From the NCBI GenBank assembly GCA_031290325.1, contig JAITNU010000209.1, forward strand, positions 1-17,847: a stretch of DNA of 17,847 nt, given 5' to 3'. Under the pieces are notes generated by a model. That model was given only the letters and a program-made list of their open reading frames with translations. It searched no databases and was not told the origin of the DNA. Positions 1 through 6,346 of the stretch are shown piece by piece. Source of the stretch: Treponema sp. (GTDB taxonomy: Bacteria; Spirochaetota; Spirochaetia; Treponematales; Breznakiellaceae). A program made the position numbers and the translations under genes. Every line of letters begins with the position of its first letter. The first letter of the stretch is position 1.

Positions 1-741
1 GACGTCAGCAGGTGGAACCGCAGCAACTTCTTCCGGTGCTGTATCTTGCGGGACGGCCTCTTCAGCAAGCGGAACCTCTGCAACCTCTTCCGGTACTGTA
101 TCAACCGGGACGTCAGCAGGCGGAACCTCTGCAACCTCTTCCGGTACTGTATCAACCGGGACGTCAGCAGGCGGAACCTCTGCAACCTCTTCCGGTGCTG
201 TATCAACCGGGACGTCAGTAGGCGGAACCGCAGCAACTTCTTCCGGTGCTGTATCAACCGGGACGTCAGCAGGCGGAACCTCTGCAACTTCCTCAGCCAG
301 TGCTGTATCAAACGGGACCTCAACGGTAGCCTCATCTGATAAAGCATCAAGCGACAAACCCGGTAAGGCATCCAAATCAAAGGCTCCAGAGCCTGAAGCA
401 TCTGTGCTTACAAAGGGGTCCGATAATTCCTGGATATTATCAGGTTCTGCCAAAGCATCAAGACCCATCAGCGATCCCTCCCCATCGTCACACAAGGCGT
501 TTTTATTGGTAGATAAATCCGAAATCTCCGGTAAAGCATCACCGCCCAGGGTGTCTTCAAAGGACAAATCATCATCAGAACCAAACCCCGATAATGCCCC
601 AGGATTATCATCACCCAGGGAAGACAGACTCTGAGGCTCGCTTTTTACCCATACGCCATATTCATCCAGTTCATTGGATGACCCATTTGTAACAGGCTCA
701 TTATACCGCTCATTATATAATGAAGATGTTTTCTCATTCAT
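1..741 (-). CDS. Acidic tandem-repeat protein, N-terminal part (runs off left edge)
   Basis: I do not recognise this gene. The minus-strand frame is open from an ATG at 741 to base 1 (247 codons, no stop), so the 3' end lies outside the window. The ATG has a good ribosome site (GGGGAG about 7 bases upstream). Residues 1-135 are acidic and rich in Ser, Asp, Leu and Gly, with repeated short phrases such as LDAL. From about residue 139 the protein becomes a tandem array of a 17-residue unit, consensus VPPADVPVDTAPEEVAE, rich in Pro, Val and Glu and devoid of Lys, Cys and aromatics. No signal peptide or membrane segment is seen in this part. Such Pro/Glu repeats usually form an extended linker or stalk between folded domains, so a functional domain may lie beyond the left edge. 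Plus-strand frames over the repeats are shadows. Function unknown; the frame itself is secure. Confidence 0.8.
   Translation of the reverse strand, partial: MNEKTSSLYNERYNEPVTNGSSNELDEYGVWVKSEPQSLSSLGDDNPGALSGFGSDDDLSFEDTLGGDALPEISDLSTNKNALCDDGEGSLMGLDALAEPDNIQELSDPFVSTDASGSGAFDLDALPGLSLDALSDEATVEVPFDTALAEEVAEVPPADVPVDTAPEEVAAVPPTDVPVDTAPEEVAEVPPADVPVDTVPEEVAEVPPADVPVDTVPEEVAEVPLAEEAVPQDTAPEEVAAVPPADV
14..326 (-). repeat. 51-bp tandem repeats, six copies, encoding a 17-residue unit
   Basis: Copies begin (plus-strand GGAACC) at 14, 71, 122, 173, 224 and 275. Five adjoin at exactly 51 bp; the first spacing is 57 bp because of a two-codon insertion. All periods are multiples of three and keep the minus-strand frame of the acidic protein. 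The copies at 71, 122 and 173 are nearly identical, which suggests recent expansion. The array may continue past the left edge. Confidence 0.9.
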
Positions 742-752
742 GAACCACTCCC

Positions 753-785
753 CGTCGATACCATCTATGATTTTAATTATCGACG
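753..785 (-). promoter_or_regulatory. Leader hairpin abutting the ribosome site of the acidic repeat gene
   Basis: A perfect 8-bp inverted repeat, CGTCGATA (753-760) and TATCGACG (778-785), is separated by 17 bases. On the minus-strand transcript the 3' arm ends directly against the GGGGAG ribosome site of the gene starting at 741, so the hairpin could limit ribosome access or serve as a protein-binding dyad. Role inferred; the symmetry is seen. Confidence 0.4.
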
Positions 786-833
786 ATTATCAGGGATTCT
801 TAGTAATTTTCTAAAAAACTATCTATAATAACA

Positions 834-863
834 ATATTAGCTTAATCTTTTTCTTATTGTCAA
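834..863 (-). promoter_or_regulatory. Sigma-70-type promoter for the acidic repeat gene
   Basis: On the minus strand TTGACA (863-858, perfect -35) is followed after 18 bases by TAATAT (839-834). The predicted start near 827 gives an 86-base leader that contains the 753-785 hairpin. The -35 also overlaps a plus-strand TTGTCA, but I see no good plus -10 at the right distance for the gene at 917. The intergenic gap 742-916 is otherwise AT-rich and featureless. Confidence 0.55.
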
Positions 864-916
864 TGGTGTCCCCCAGGGTACTCAAGAATATATGAAAGAA
901 ACCGTAAATATAGAGT

Positions 917-1387
917 ATGGGTACTATAAAATACCTCATACCCCTGTGGATTGCGGTACTTGTCTATACCTTATGTTCAATATTGAGCGGGTCCAAGGGC
1001 TTATCAGCCTATCATCAACTCAAAATGGAGCGGGATAAGCAGCAAACGAACCTTGAAGCCTTAAAGCTCATTAATAAGGAACTGGAAAATACCAAGAATG
1101 CCCTCTTGTATGATAAAGACGCCCTTGCAATATATGCACGGGAACTTGGCTATGGTTCCAGAAATGAGCATTTTATCCGTATCGTGGGGCTTGATGGAAT
1201 CCATAAACAGCAAACCGACTCTGGTCAAATCATCATAGCCGTTAAACCGTCCACTATTTCCGATAAGGCTATCAAGGTCTTTTCCTTTTGTCTCGGCATC
1301 GGGTTATTTATCGCCATGGTGGTCTTTGACCACTTACAACACAAACGGCGTAAAAGACCTAAAAACCCCCGAACCCGGCGCTTCTAA
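917..1387 (+). CDS. DivIC/FtsB-like septum formation initiator protein
   Basis: A 156-residue bitopic or double-spanning membrane protein with the layout of the DivIC/FtsB family, which in the divisome joins FtsL and FtsQ to drive septal wall synthesis. Residues 5-24 form a hydrophobic N-terminal span, 31-65 a polar stretch of coiled-coil type, and 64-90 carry the family signature: a run like LLYDKDALAIYARELGY followed by an acidic residue and a short beta-like segment. Unusually, residues 117-138 form a second hydrophobic span followed by a very basic tail; typical FtsB/DivIC proteins (about 100-130 residues) end soon after the LGY region. The ribosome site is weak. The gene converges on smpB with a 4-bp overlap at their stop codons. 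Family assignment rests on layout and the AR-LGY motif, so it is good but not certain. Confidence 0.7.
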   Translation: MGTIKYLIPLWIAVLVYTLCSILSGSKGLSAYHQLKMERDKQQTNLEALKLINKELENTKNALLYDKDALAIYARELGYGSRNEHFIRIVGLDGIHKQQTDSGQIIIAVKPSTISDKAIKVFSFCLGIGLFIAMVVFDHLQHKRRKRPKNPRTRRF

Positions 1388-1845
1388 TGAAGGCCATGAC
1401 GAAATTCCCGTGCCATATCCCGTTTGACATCCCGTTCCCGAATATCCGCCCGCTTATCGTATACTTTTTTCCCCTTACAAAGCCCTAATTCCACCTTAAC
1501 CCGGTTTTTCTTGAAATAAAAGGAGAGGGGGATGAGGGTGTATCCCTTCTCATCCACTTTCCGGTGGATCCGTTTTATCTCATCCCGGTGGAGGAGCAGC
1601 CGCTTTTTCCGGTCCGGATCATGGTTAAATATGGATGAAAAGGGATTTTCCGCGATTTTCAGGGAACGAAGCCACACTTCACCTCCTATAACTTCCGCCC
1701 AGGCATCGGGAAAGGAGATTTTCCCCTCTCTGAAGGATTTTACCTCAGTACCCAGGAGTTCAATGCCACATTCATAGTGGTCATCCACCGTGTAATCATG
1801 CCGGGCTTTACGGTTTACCGCAATGATCTTAATACCTTCACTCAT
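1384..1845 (-). CDS. smpB: SsrA-binding protein SmpB
   Basis: This 153-residue basic protein binds tmRNA and delivers it to stalled ribosomes for trans-translation. The N-terminus has the family pattern: VNRKARHDY, then YECGIELLGTEVKS and a WLRSL strand. The middle has the basic loop around residues 78-92 and the KGYTLIPLSFYFKKNRVKVE segment, then LCKGKKVYDKR; the C-terminal tail is Arg/Lys rich, as needed for decoding-centre binding. Length matches the family (about 150-160). The ATG at 1845 is preceded by GGAG and lies inside the end of the upstream gene (ATGAGTGA, 8-bp overlap), implying translational coupling to the PEGA/FGE-domain gene. The tmRNA gene itself is not in the window. Confidence 0.97.
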   Translation of the reverse strand: MSEGIKIIAVNRKARHDYTVDDHYECGIELLGTEVKSFREGKISFPDAWAEVIGGEVWLRSLKIAENPFSSIFNHDPDRKKRLLLHRDEIKRIHRKVDEKGYTLIPLSFYFKKNRVKVELGLCKGKKVYDKRADIRERDVKRDMAREFRHGLH

Positions 1846-3325
1846 GAGTAGCTCCTTTAAGCGCTATAACAGGGCGGAAAGAAACAAAGGGAGAACAGGA
1901 AACCGGCGGCAGGGACCCTCTGGTTTCGGCCCTGACCGAACCGGGGGGATTGACCCAGGAACCACCCCGCACCACTCGTTCAGGAGAACCGATTGCGCTG
2001 ATGGTTTGTGCATCAGCGGGGAGAAAGTTGAAAGGCGCGTAGGGATCTGTACACCATTCCCATAACCCCCCCAGCATATCCCGCAGAGTCTCCCGGGAAT
2101 CCCCTGCATTGAGAACCGCTTTGGCAGCATATTCCCATTCCGCCTCAGTGGGGAGCCGTACTTCCCAGGCAGCCATGTTTGCGGGAAGCAAGCGGTTTAA
2201 CCATTGGCAATACGCTGCCGCCCCATACCAGGAAACCCCCGGCACCGAATCGGCCCTGGGGTCGGCCTGGGACACCCGGTAATCCCCGGTAACCAGTCCC
2301 TGGGCCGTGAGCTCATCGGTATGTTCCACCCCCCAGGCGGGATTGGCCTGAACAAAGGCTTCCCACGAGGGAAGGGATACTTCGGTCTCGCACATATAGA
2401 AGTCTTCCACAGTGATGGAGTGGGGGAAGCTGTTATCCTGGACTAAGGTTCCCCCGGGAATTGCTCTGAAGCTGAGGGACTCCAGGTTGATAACTCCCCC
2501 CAAGGAGGGGGTAATGCTCTGGGACAGGGCGGCGACGGTCTGTTTCATATACCAGGGGGAACCGGTGATGAGGGAGACCGCCTCAGTGGGGAGTACCTCC
2601 ACAAGCCAGGCCGCAGAACCTGGGGTAGTGGAAAGATAGGCCAGCATATCTTCAGCAGAACGGAGCAGCGTTACCGGTGAACTGGAAAGCCCCCCGTTAT
2701 CGGTGATATATTTTGTCCTGATGAGATCCCGCATGGCCGCACGGGTGGAAGCAAAGCGGGCGGATCCTTTGACCAGGGCCTCCAGGGCCGTATAGGTTTC
2801 GGGGTTTAAAGCCCCGGGACCTGAGCGATAGGCCCCCTCGGAAAGGCTGAGGGGTACCTGATAGGTTACGGTAGGCTCTCCGGTGAGGGACCACCCTGCA
2901 TAGTCCGCGGCTTCCAGGGCAAAGGCCGCCACCAGGTCCGGCGCGTCGAGGATACCGCTCAGGGGTTCCCGCTGGGGGAAGAGGCCAAAGACGCGGCCCT
3001 GGATCCGCAGCTCCTTATGCCAGGTATTGAACCCAGGAAGGGTCATTTCAAGTTGATGGTCTCCCTGGGGAATAAAGATGTCCCCCGGGGTGGTCCCCCA
3101 ATACACGCCATCCACCTGCACTGCCGCGCCTGCAGGCTCGGATAATACTTGCAAGACCCTGCCGGGCCTGGAGAGACCGGGGTAGAGCAATAGCAAAAAA
3201 AGCACGGTCAAGAGGATGAGGGAATAGAGTATCGTGAGATATATGCCCGGCCTGATACCCAGGATGGGTTTGAGATGTACCTGATCCTCAGGGAGGACTT
3301 CTTTAGCATGGCTGGATTCGGTCAT
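1838..3325 (-). CDS. Membrane protein with PEGA domain and FGE-sulfatase (SUMF1-like) domain
   Basis: A single-span membrane protein of 495 residues (507 if the in-frame TTG at 3361 were used). Numbering from that TTG: transmembrane span about 41-63; a PEGA domain 68-112 (VLSEPAGAAVQVDGVYWGTTP), a small beta domain common on envelope proteins; an unassigned middle; and an FGE-sulfatase domain about 297-502 with the hallmarks VRLPTEAEWEYAA, GGLWEWC and VVRGGSW. The end reads SFRPV where formylglycine-generating enzymes have GFRCA, so the catalytic Cys is absent and enzymatic FGE activity is unlikely; these domains in bacteria often bind ligands. I prefer ATG 3325 because the TTG codon is itself part of a -35 box and would lie upstream of the mRNA start. 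It overlaps smpB by 8 bp. Confidence 0.8.
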   Translation of the reverse strand: MTESSHAKEVLPEDQVHLKPILGIRPGIYLTILYSLILLTVLFLLLLYPGLSRPGRVLQVLSEPAGAAVQVDGVYWGTTPGDIFIPQGDHQLEMTLPGFNTWHKELRIQGRVFGLFPQREPLSGILDAPDLVAAFALEAADYAGWSLTGEPTVTYQVPLSLSEGAYRSGPGALNPETYTALEALVKGSARFASTRAAMRDLIRTKYITDNGGLSSSPVTLLRSAEDMLAYLSTTPGSAAWLVEVLPTEAVSLITGSPWYMKQTVAALSQSITPSLGGVINLESLSFRAIPGGTLVQDNSFPHSITVEDFYMCETEVSLPSWEAFVQANPAWGVEHTDELTAQGLVTGDYRVSQADPRADSVPGVSWYGAAAYCQWLNRLLPANMAAWEVRLPTEAEWEYAAKAVLNAGDSRETLRDMLGGLWEWCTDPYAPFNFLPADAQTISAIGSPERVVRGGSWVNPPGSVRAETRGSLPPVSCSPFVSFRPVIALKGATHE

Positions 3326-3331
3326 AGCGAA

Positions 3332-3361
3332 ATTATAGGACTCCCTTCCGTATCTTGTCAA
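3332..3361 (-). promoter_or_regulatory. Near-consensus promoter giving a leaderless PEGA/FGE mRNA
   Basis: On the minus strand TTGACA (3361-3356) and TATAAT (3337-3332) both match the sigma-70 consensus perfectly, with an 18-base spacer. Standard spacing puts +1 at 3325, the A of the ATG. There is no Shine-Dalgarno between -10 and ATG, in keeping with leaderless initiation. It would drive the PEGA/FGE gene and smpB. Confidence 0.75.
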
Positions 3362-3412
3362 CGAGCAGACTTCGTGATAGGTTTTTATTTATAGGTGAAA
3401 AAAAGGTGCAAA

Positions 3413-4399
3413 ATGTTGGAAAAAACGAAAGACGATTTTTTTGACCGCCTCGCTCTGCTTACCGAACAGGTGCTTACCCAGCGGTGCAGGGTCAGGCGGA
3501 TTAAAAAGGAAAAACAAAAGACCAAAAATCCGCTTCTGGATTGGCTTGAGGCTTTTATCTGGGCTGCAGGAGTGGTGCTCCTCATCAACCAGTATCTTTT
3601 TCAGGCCTACCAGATCCCCTCTGGCTCCATGATCGATACCCTCCTCATCGGGGACCGGATATTTGTCAATAAAGTTATCTTTGGGCCTGAACTGCTTCCA
3701 GGCATGGCAAAGCTGCCGAGTCCCATTAAACCAAAACGGAATGATGTCATCATCTTTGAGAATCCTTCCTATATTTCCCGAGGCCCGGCCTTTGATATTG
3801 CCCAGCGGATCATATATATGCTCACCCTGTCCCTGGTGGATATTGATCGGGACGAATCAGGAGAACCCAAGGCCCACTTCCTCATCAAGCGGGCGGTTGG
3901 CTGGGGAGGGGACCGTTTCGTGCTCGAACAAGGGGAGTTCCGGATCCGCTTTGCCGGGGAGCACCGGTGGATCAGGGAACGGGAATTTAACGCCCAGCGG
4001 AAGCTGAACCACCGGCTCAGTCGCCTCATGGATGCCGGGGACTATCCTGCACTGGAAGCCGCAGGCAAGGCCATGGCCTATATGGATGTAGGACTTAATG
4101 CTCCCCCAAACCTGGTCCGCACCGCAGCCGCTACTCTGCGCTATCCTGATTATCTTGCCCGTGAACAGGCCCGCCTGGAGGTGCTGCGGGGGGCCTATCC
4201 CCAGGATACCAGGTACCGGATGCTCTTTGCCCGGTATACCCAGGGCTGGTATGTGCCTGAAGGCAGGATCCTTCCCCTGGGAGATAATCGGGACAATTCC
4301 CGGGACGGGCGTTATTTCGGTCCTATCCGGGAGGCCAAAGTGCTTGGTAAGGGGTCAATCATCTACTGGCCCCTGGGACGCTTAGGTCCGATACGATAG
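3413..4399 (+). CDS. lepB: Type I signal peptidase (first of three), with long insertion
   Basis: Membrane serine protease that removes Sec/Tat signal peptides on the outer face of the inner membrane. Numbering from an in-frame GTG at 3395 (334 residues): a basic Lys/Arg stretch 31-43, a hydrophobic span about 51-69, box B IPSGSMIDTLLIGDR with catalytic Ser78, the general-base Lys165 in FLIKRAVGWGGD, and box E GDNRDNSRDGRYFG (296-309). Between Lys165 and box E lies a charged insertion of roughly 75 residues (about 195-270) absent from minimal enzymes. I prefer the ATG at 3413 (328 residues): it has AAAAGGTG five bases upstream. It heads a plus-strand run with the second peptidase (9-bp gap) and hemW. 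All catalytic residues are present. Confidence 0.92.
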   Translation: MLEKTKDDFFDRLALLTEQVLTQRCRVRRIKKEKQKTKNPLLDWLEAFIWAAGVVLLINQYLFQAYQIPSGSMIDTLLIGDRIFVNKVIFGPELLPGMAKLPSPIKPKRNDVIIFENPSYISRGPAFDIAQRIIYMLTLSLVDIDRDESGEPKAHFLIKRAVGWGGDRFVLEQGEFRIRFAGEHRWIREREFNAQRKLNHRLSRLMDAGDYPALEAAGKAMAYMDVGLNAPPNLVRTAAATLRYPDYLAREQARLEVLRGAYPQDTRYRMLFARYTQGWYVPEGRILPLGDNRDNSRDGRYFGPIREAKVLGKGSIIYWPLGRLGPIR

Positions 4400-4408
4400 G
4401 TATACATT

Positions 4409-5143
4409 ATGGTTAATAAATCGCGTAAAAAATATTATGCCCCGAGTAAAAAAGCACGTCAGTGGCATCTCATCCAATGGATTGTTTTATGGGTTCTGGT
4501 ATTTTTTCTTTTGTATACCGGTTTTACCACCTTTGTTGCTTCCATGCGGGTGATGGAGAGCGATTCCATGCAGCCGGGACTCCGGGCCGGGGATCGGTTT
4601 GTTTTTTCTTCGTATATGCTGTATTCCCTCCTGCCTGACATTACCTGGATGAACCACTCCATCCCCATGCACCGGGGAAGTATCGTGTTGGTGAACCGGG
4701 CCATACCCCATGGGAGGGGTCTGCTTACCAACCTGTTGGATGAGGGTATCCGGTTTTTTACTGTCCAGCGTATAGGGTTGGGGGGCCAAACGGATCAGTA
4801 CTATATGAAACGAATCATAGGGCTGCCGGGAGATGAGATTTTTATGACCAATTTTGTCATGCGGGTTAAACCCCGGGACAGCTCCTATAGCCTTACGGAG
4901 TTCGAGCTATCGGAACAGCCCTATGACGTTACCATCCCCCAGGTTCCTGCCCTCTGGGACGAATCAATTCCCTTTTCAGGTAACATGGATAAAATCGTTT
5001 TGGGAGCTGATGAATGCTTCGTGCTTTCCGATGAGCGGAGTAACACCAATGATTCCCGCACCTGGGGACCGGTGCCCTTGGATTTCGTGGTCGGTAAGGC
5101 CCTGTTCCGGTACTGGCCGATTACCCGTCTTGGCCCGCCGTGA
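4409..5143 (+). CDS. Type I signal peptidase paralogue (second of three)
   Basis: A 244-residue S26-family protein following directly on the first peptidase. It has a basic N-terminus, a span about 23-45, box B as ESDSMQPGLRAGDRFVF with Ser53 as nucleophile, and Lys134 in YYMKRIIGLPGDEIF. The box E equivalent (207-220) reads SDERSNTNDSRTWG: the usual leading GDN is changed, though the DSR-WG end remains. The catalytic dyad is intact, so an active enzyme with different substrate preference is likely, perhaps for a special class of exported protein. The sequence is well diverged from its neighbour, so this is an old duplication and not a recent one. Its stop overlaps the GTG start of hemW by 4 bp. 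Confidence 0.88.
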   Translation: MVNKSRKKYYAPSKKARQWHLIQWIVLWVLVFFLLYTGFTTFVASMRVMESDSMQPGLRAGDRFVFSSYMLYSLLPDITWMNHSIPMHRGSIVLVNRAIPHGRGLLTNLLDEGIRFFTVQRIGLGGQTDQYYMKRIIGLPGDEIFMTNFVMRVKPRDSSYSLTEFELSEQPYDVTIPQVPALWDESIPFSGNMDKIVLGADECFVLSDERSNTNDSRTWGPVPLDFVVGKALFRYWPITRLGPP

Positions 5144-6288
5144 TCGCCTCTTTGTATATCCATGTTCCCTTTTGCGCTGGAGCCTGTGATTATTGCGATT
5201 TTTATTCGGTCCCGGTTGCGCCGGGGGATCCCCGGATTAATCGCTATATTGACACGCTCCTGGCCGAGGGGGAAGACCGGATAAACCGCTTCAGTGTAGA
5301 GCGGATCCCCTCGGTCTACATTGGCGGGGGAACTCCCTCGCTGTTAGGTGCCTCTGGCATGGGGCGCTTGCTGCAGGGTATTGCCGCCCTCTGGAACGAA
5401 GATCCCCAGGAAATCACGGTGGAGGCAAATCCTGAATCAGCGGACGAGGCTTTTCTTGAAGCCTGTGGTGAGGGCGGGGTTACCCGTCTCAGCCTGGGAG
5501 TCCAGAGTTTTCACGAGCCTTCCCGCAGGGCGGTGGGCCGGGTTGGAGCGGTACTCCACGAGCGGCTCCAGTTGATCGCCGAGAGGTTCCCCCAGGCGTT
5601 TTCGGTGGATCTCATTACGGGCCTTCCCTTTCAGGATACCTACCGGTTACAGGAGGATATTGAAAAAGCCCTGGCATACAAGCCGGGTCATGTTTCCCTC
5701 TACGATCTCACCGTGGAACCGGGAACGCCCCTGGAAATGAACAGCCAGTTGCCTGATAGAGACGAGGCAGACCGACTCTGGATTGCCGGACGGGATACCC
5801 TGGAACAGGCGGGGTACCAGCAATACGAGGTATCCAATTTCGCCTTGCCGGGGAAACGTTCTCGCCATAACATCCGGTACTGGCGTATGGAAAACTGGCT
5901 GGGCCTGGGACCTGCCGCATCAGGCACCCTCATCGACGACGAGACCGGCACGGGCCGGCGTTTTACCAATAGAGCGGATGTGGACAACTATGTGGCCTCA
6001 ACGTACCGGGAAATTGGGGGACTGGTACATGAAGAACCCCTTGACAGGCATACCCTCATGGAGGAGACCTTTCTTATGGGGTTTCGGTATATTGAAGGCC
6101 CTGACCGGGGCTTATTCAAAAAACGGTTCCGCCTGGGTATTGAGGCATGTATCCCTGCAACCCTAGCCGCCTGGCGGAACCAGGGACTTGTAGGGCCGGA
6201 ACCTGCTCTCACTAAGGGGGGCTTGCTATTTCTCGATCTTTTTTTGCAGGATACCTTGATAGAAATAGAAAAAACCTTTTATTTATAG
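5140..6288 (+). CDS. hemW: HemW-type radical SAM protein (heme chaperone)
   Basis: A 382-residue cytoplasmic radical SAM protein of the HemW group, long annotated as oxygen-independent coproporphyrinogen III oxidase but shown in other bacteria to be a heme-trafficking chaperone. The 4Fe-4S site is Cys12, Cys16, Cys19 in HVPFCAGACDYCDF; IGGGTPSLL at 61-69 is the SAM-binding GGGT loop, and VEANPES and the LSLGVQSF strand follow. The HNIRYW motif (243-248) is the mark that separates HemW from true HemN. Start is GTG 5140, giving a GTGA overlap with the preceding stop; translation is likely coupled. A specific link to the signal peptidases is not evident, so this is probably operon convenience. 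Confidence 0.93.
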   Translation: MIASLYIHVPFCAGACDYCDFYSVPVAPGDPRINRYIDTLLAEGEDRINRFSVERIPSVYIGGGTPSLLGASGMGRLLQGIAALWNEDPQEITVEANPESADEAFLEACGEGGVTRLSLGVQSFHEPSRRAVGRVGAVLHERLQLIAERFPQAFSVDLITGLPFQDTYRLQEDIEKALAYKPGHVSLYDLTVEPGTPLEMNSQLPDRDEADRLWIAGRDTLEQAGYQQYEVSNFALPGKRSRHNIRYWRMENWLGLGPAASGTLIDDETGTGRRFTNRADVDNYVASTYREIGGLVHEEPLDRHTLMEETFLMGFRYIEGPDRGLFKKRFRLGIEACIPATLAAWRNQGLVGPEPALTKGGLLFLDLFLQDTLIEIEKTFYL

Positions 6289-6316
6289 AGACAAAAATCT
6301 TTTGATATGCTAATAT
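6288..6316 (+). promoter_or_regulatory. Possible promoter for the 16-repeat protein gene
   Basis: GAGACA (6288-6293) and TAATAT (6311-6316) with a 17-base spacer lie in the AT-rich gap after hemW, which has no terminator hairpin. The gene at 6347 has a strong ribosome site, AGGAGGAG at 6337-6344. Each box matches consensus at four of six positions, so this is tentative; read-through from hemW is also possible. Confidence 0.35.
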
Positions 6317-6346
6317 ATCTTAATTAACTATCTTCTAGGAGGAGTT

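Noticed and set aside
1..326. CRISPR array
   Set aside because: The 51-bp units adjoin with no unique spacers and preserve a reading frame, so they are coding tandem repeats.
12..339. Plus-strand open frames over the 51-bp repeats (Leu/Pro- and Arg/Asn/Cys-rich)
   Set aside because: They are shadows of the minus-strand acidic repeat gene; the repeat period is a multiple of three, so all frames remain open by construction. They have no ribosome site and implausible composition.
3359..3361. TTG as start codon for the PEGA/FGE protein
   Set aside because: It is the first three bases of a perfect -35 element and has no ribosome site; ATG 3325 fits the promoter geometry.
3383..3394. The 12-base phrase TTTTATTTATAG, also at 6277-6288
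   Set aside because: Considered as a shared promoter or operator because it precedes two plus-strand genes, but the second copy is the end of the hemW coding region with its stop codon; AT-rich chance match is likelier.
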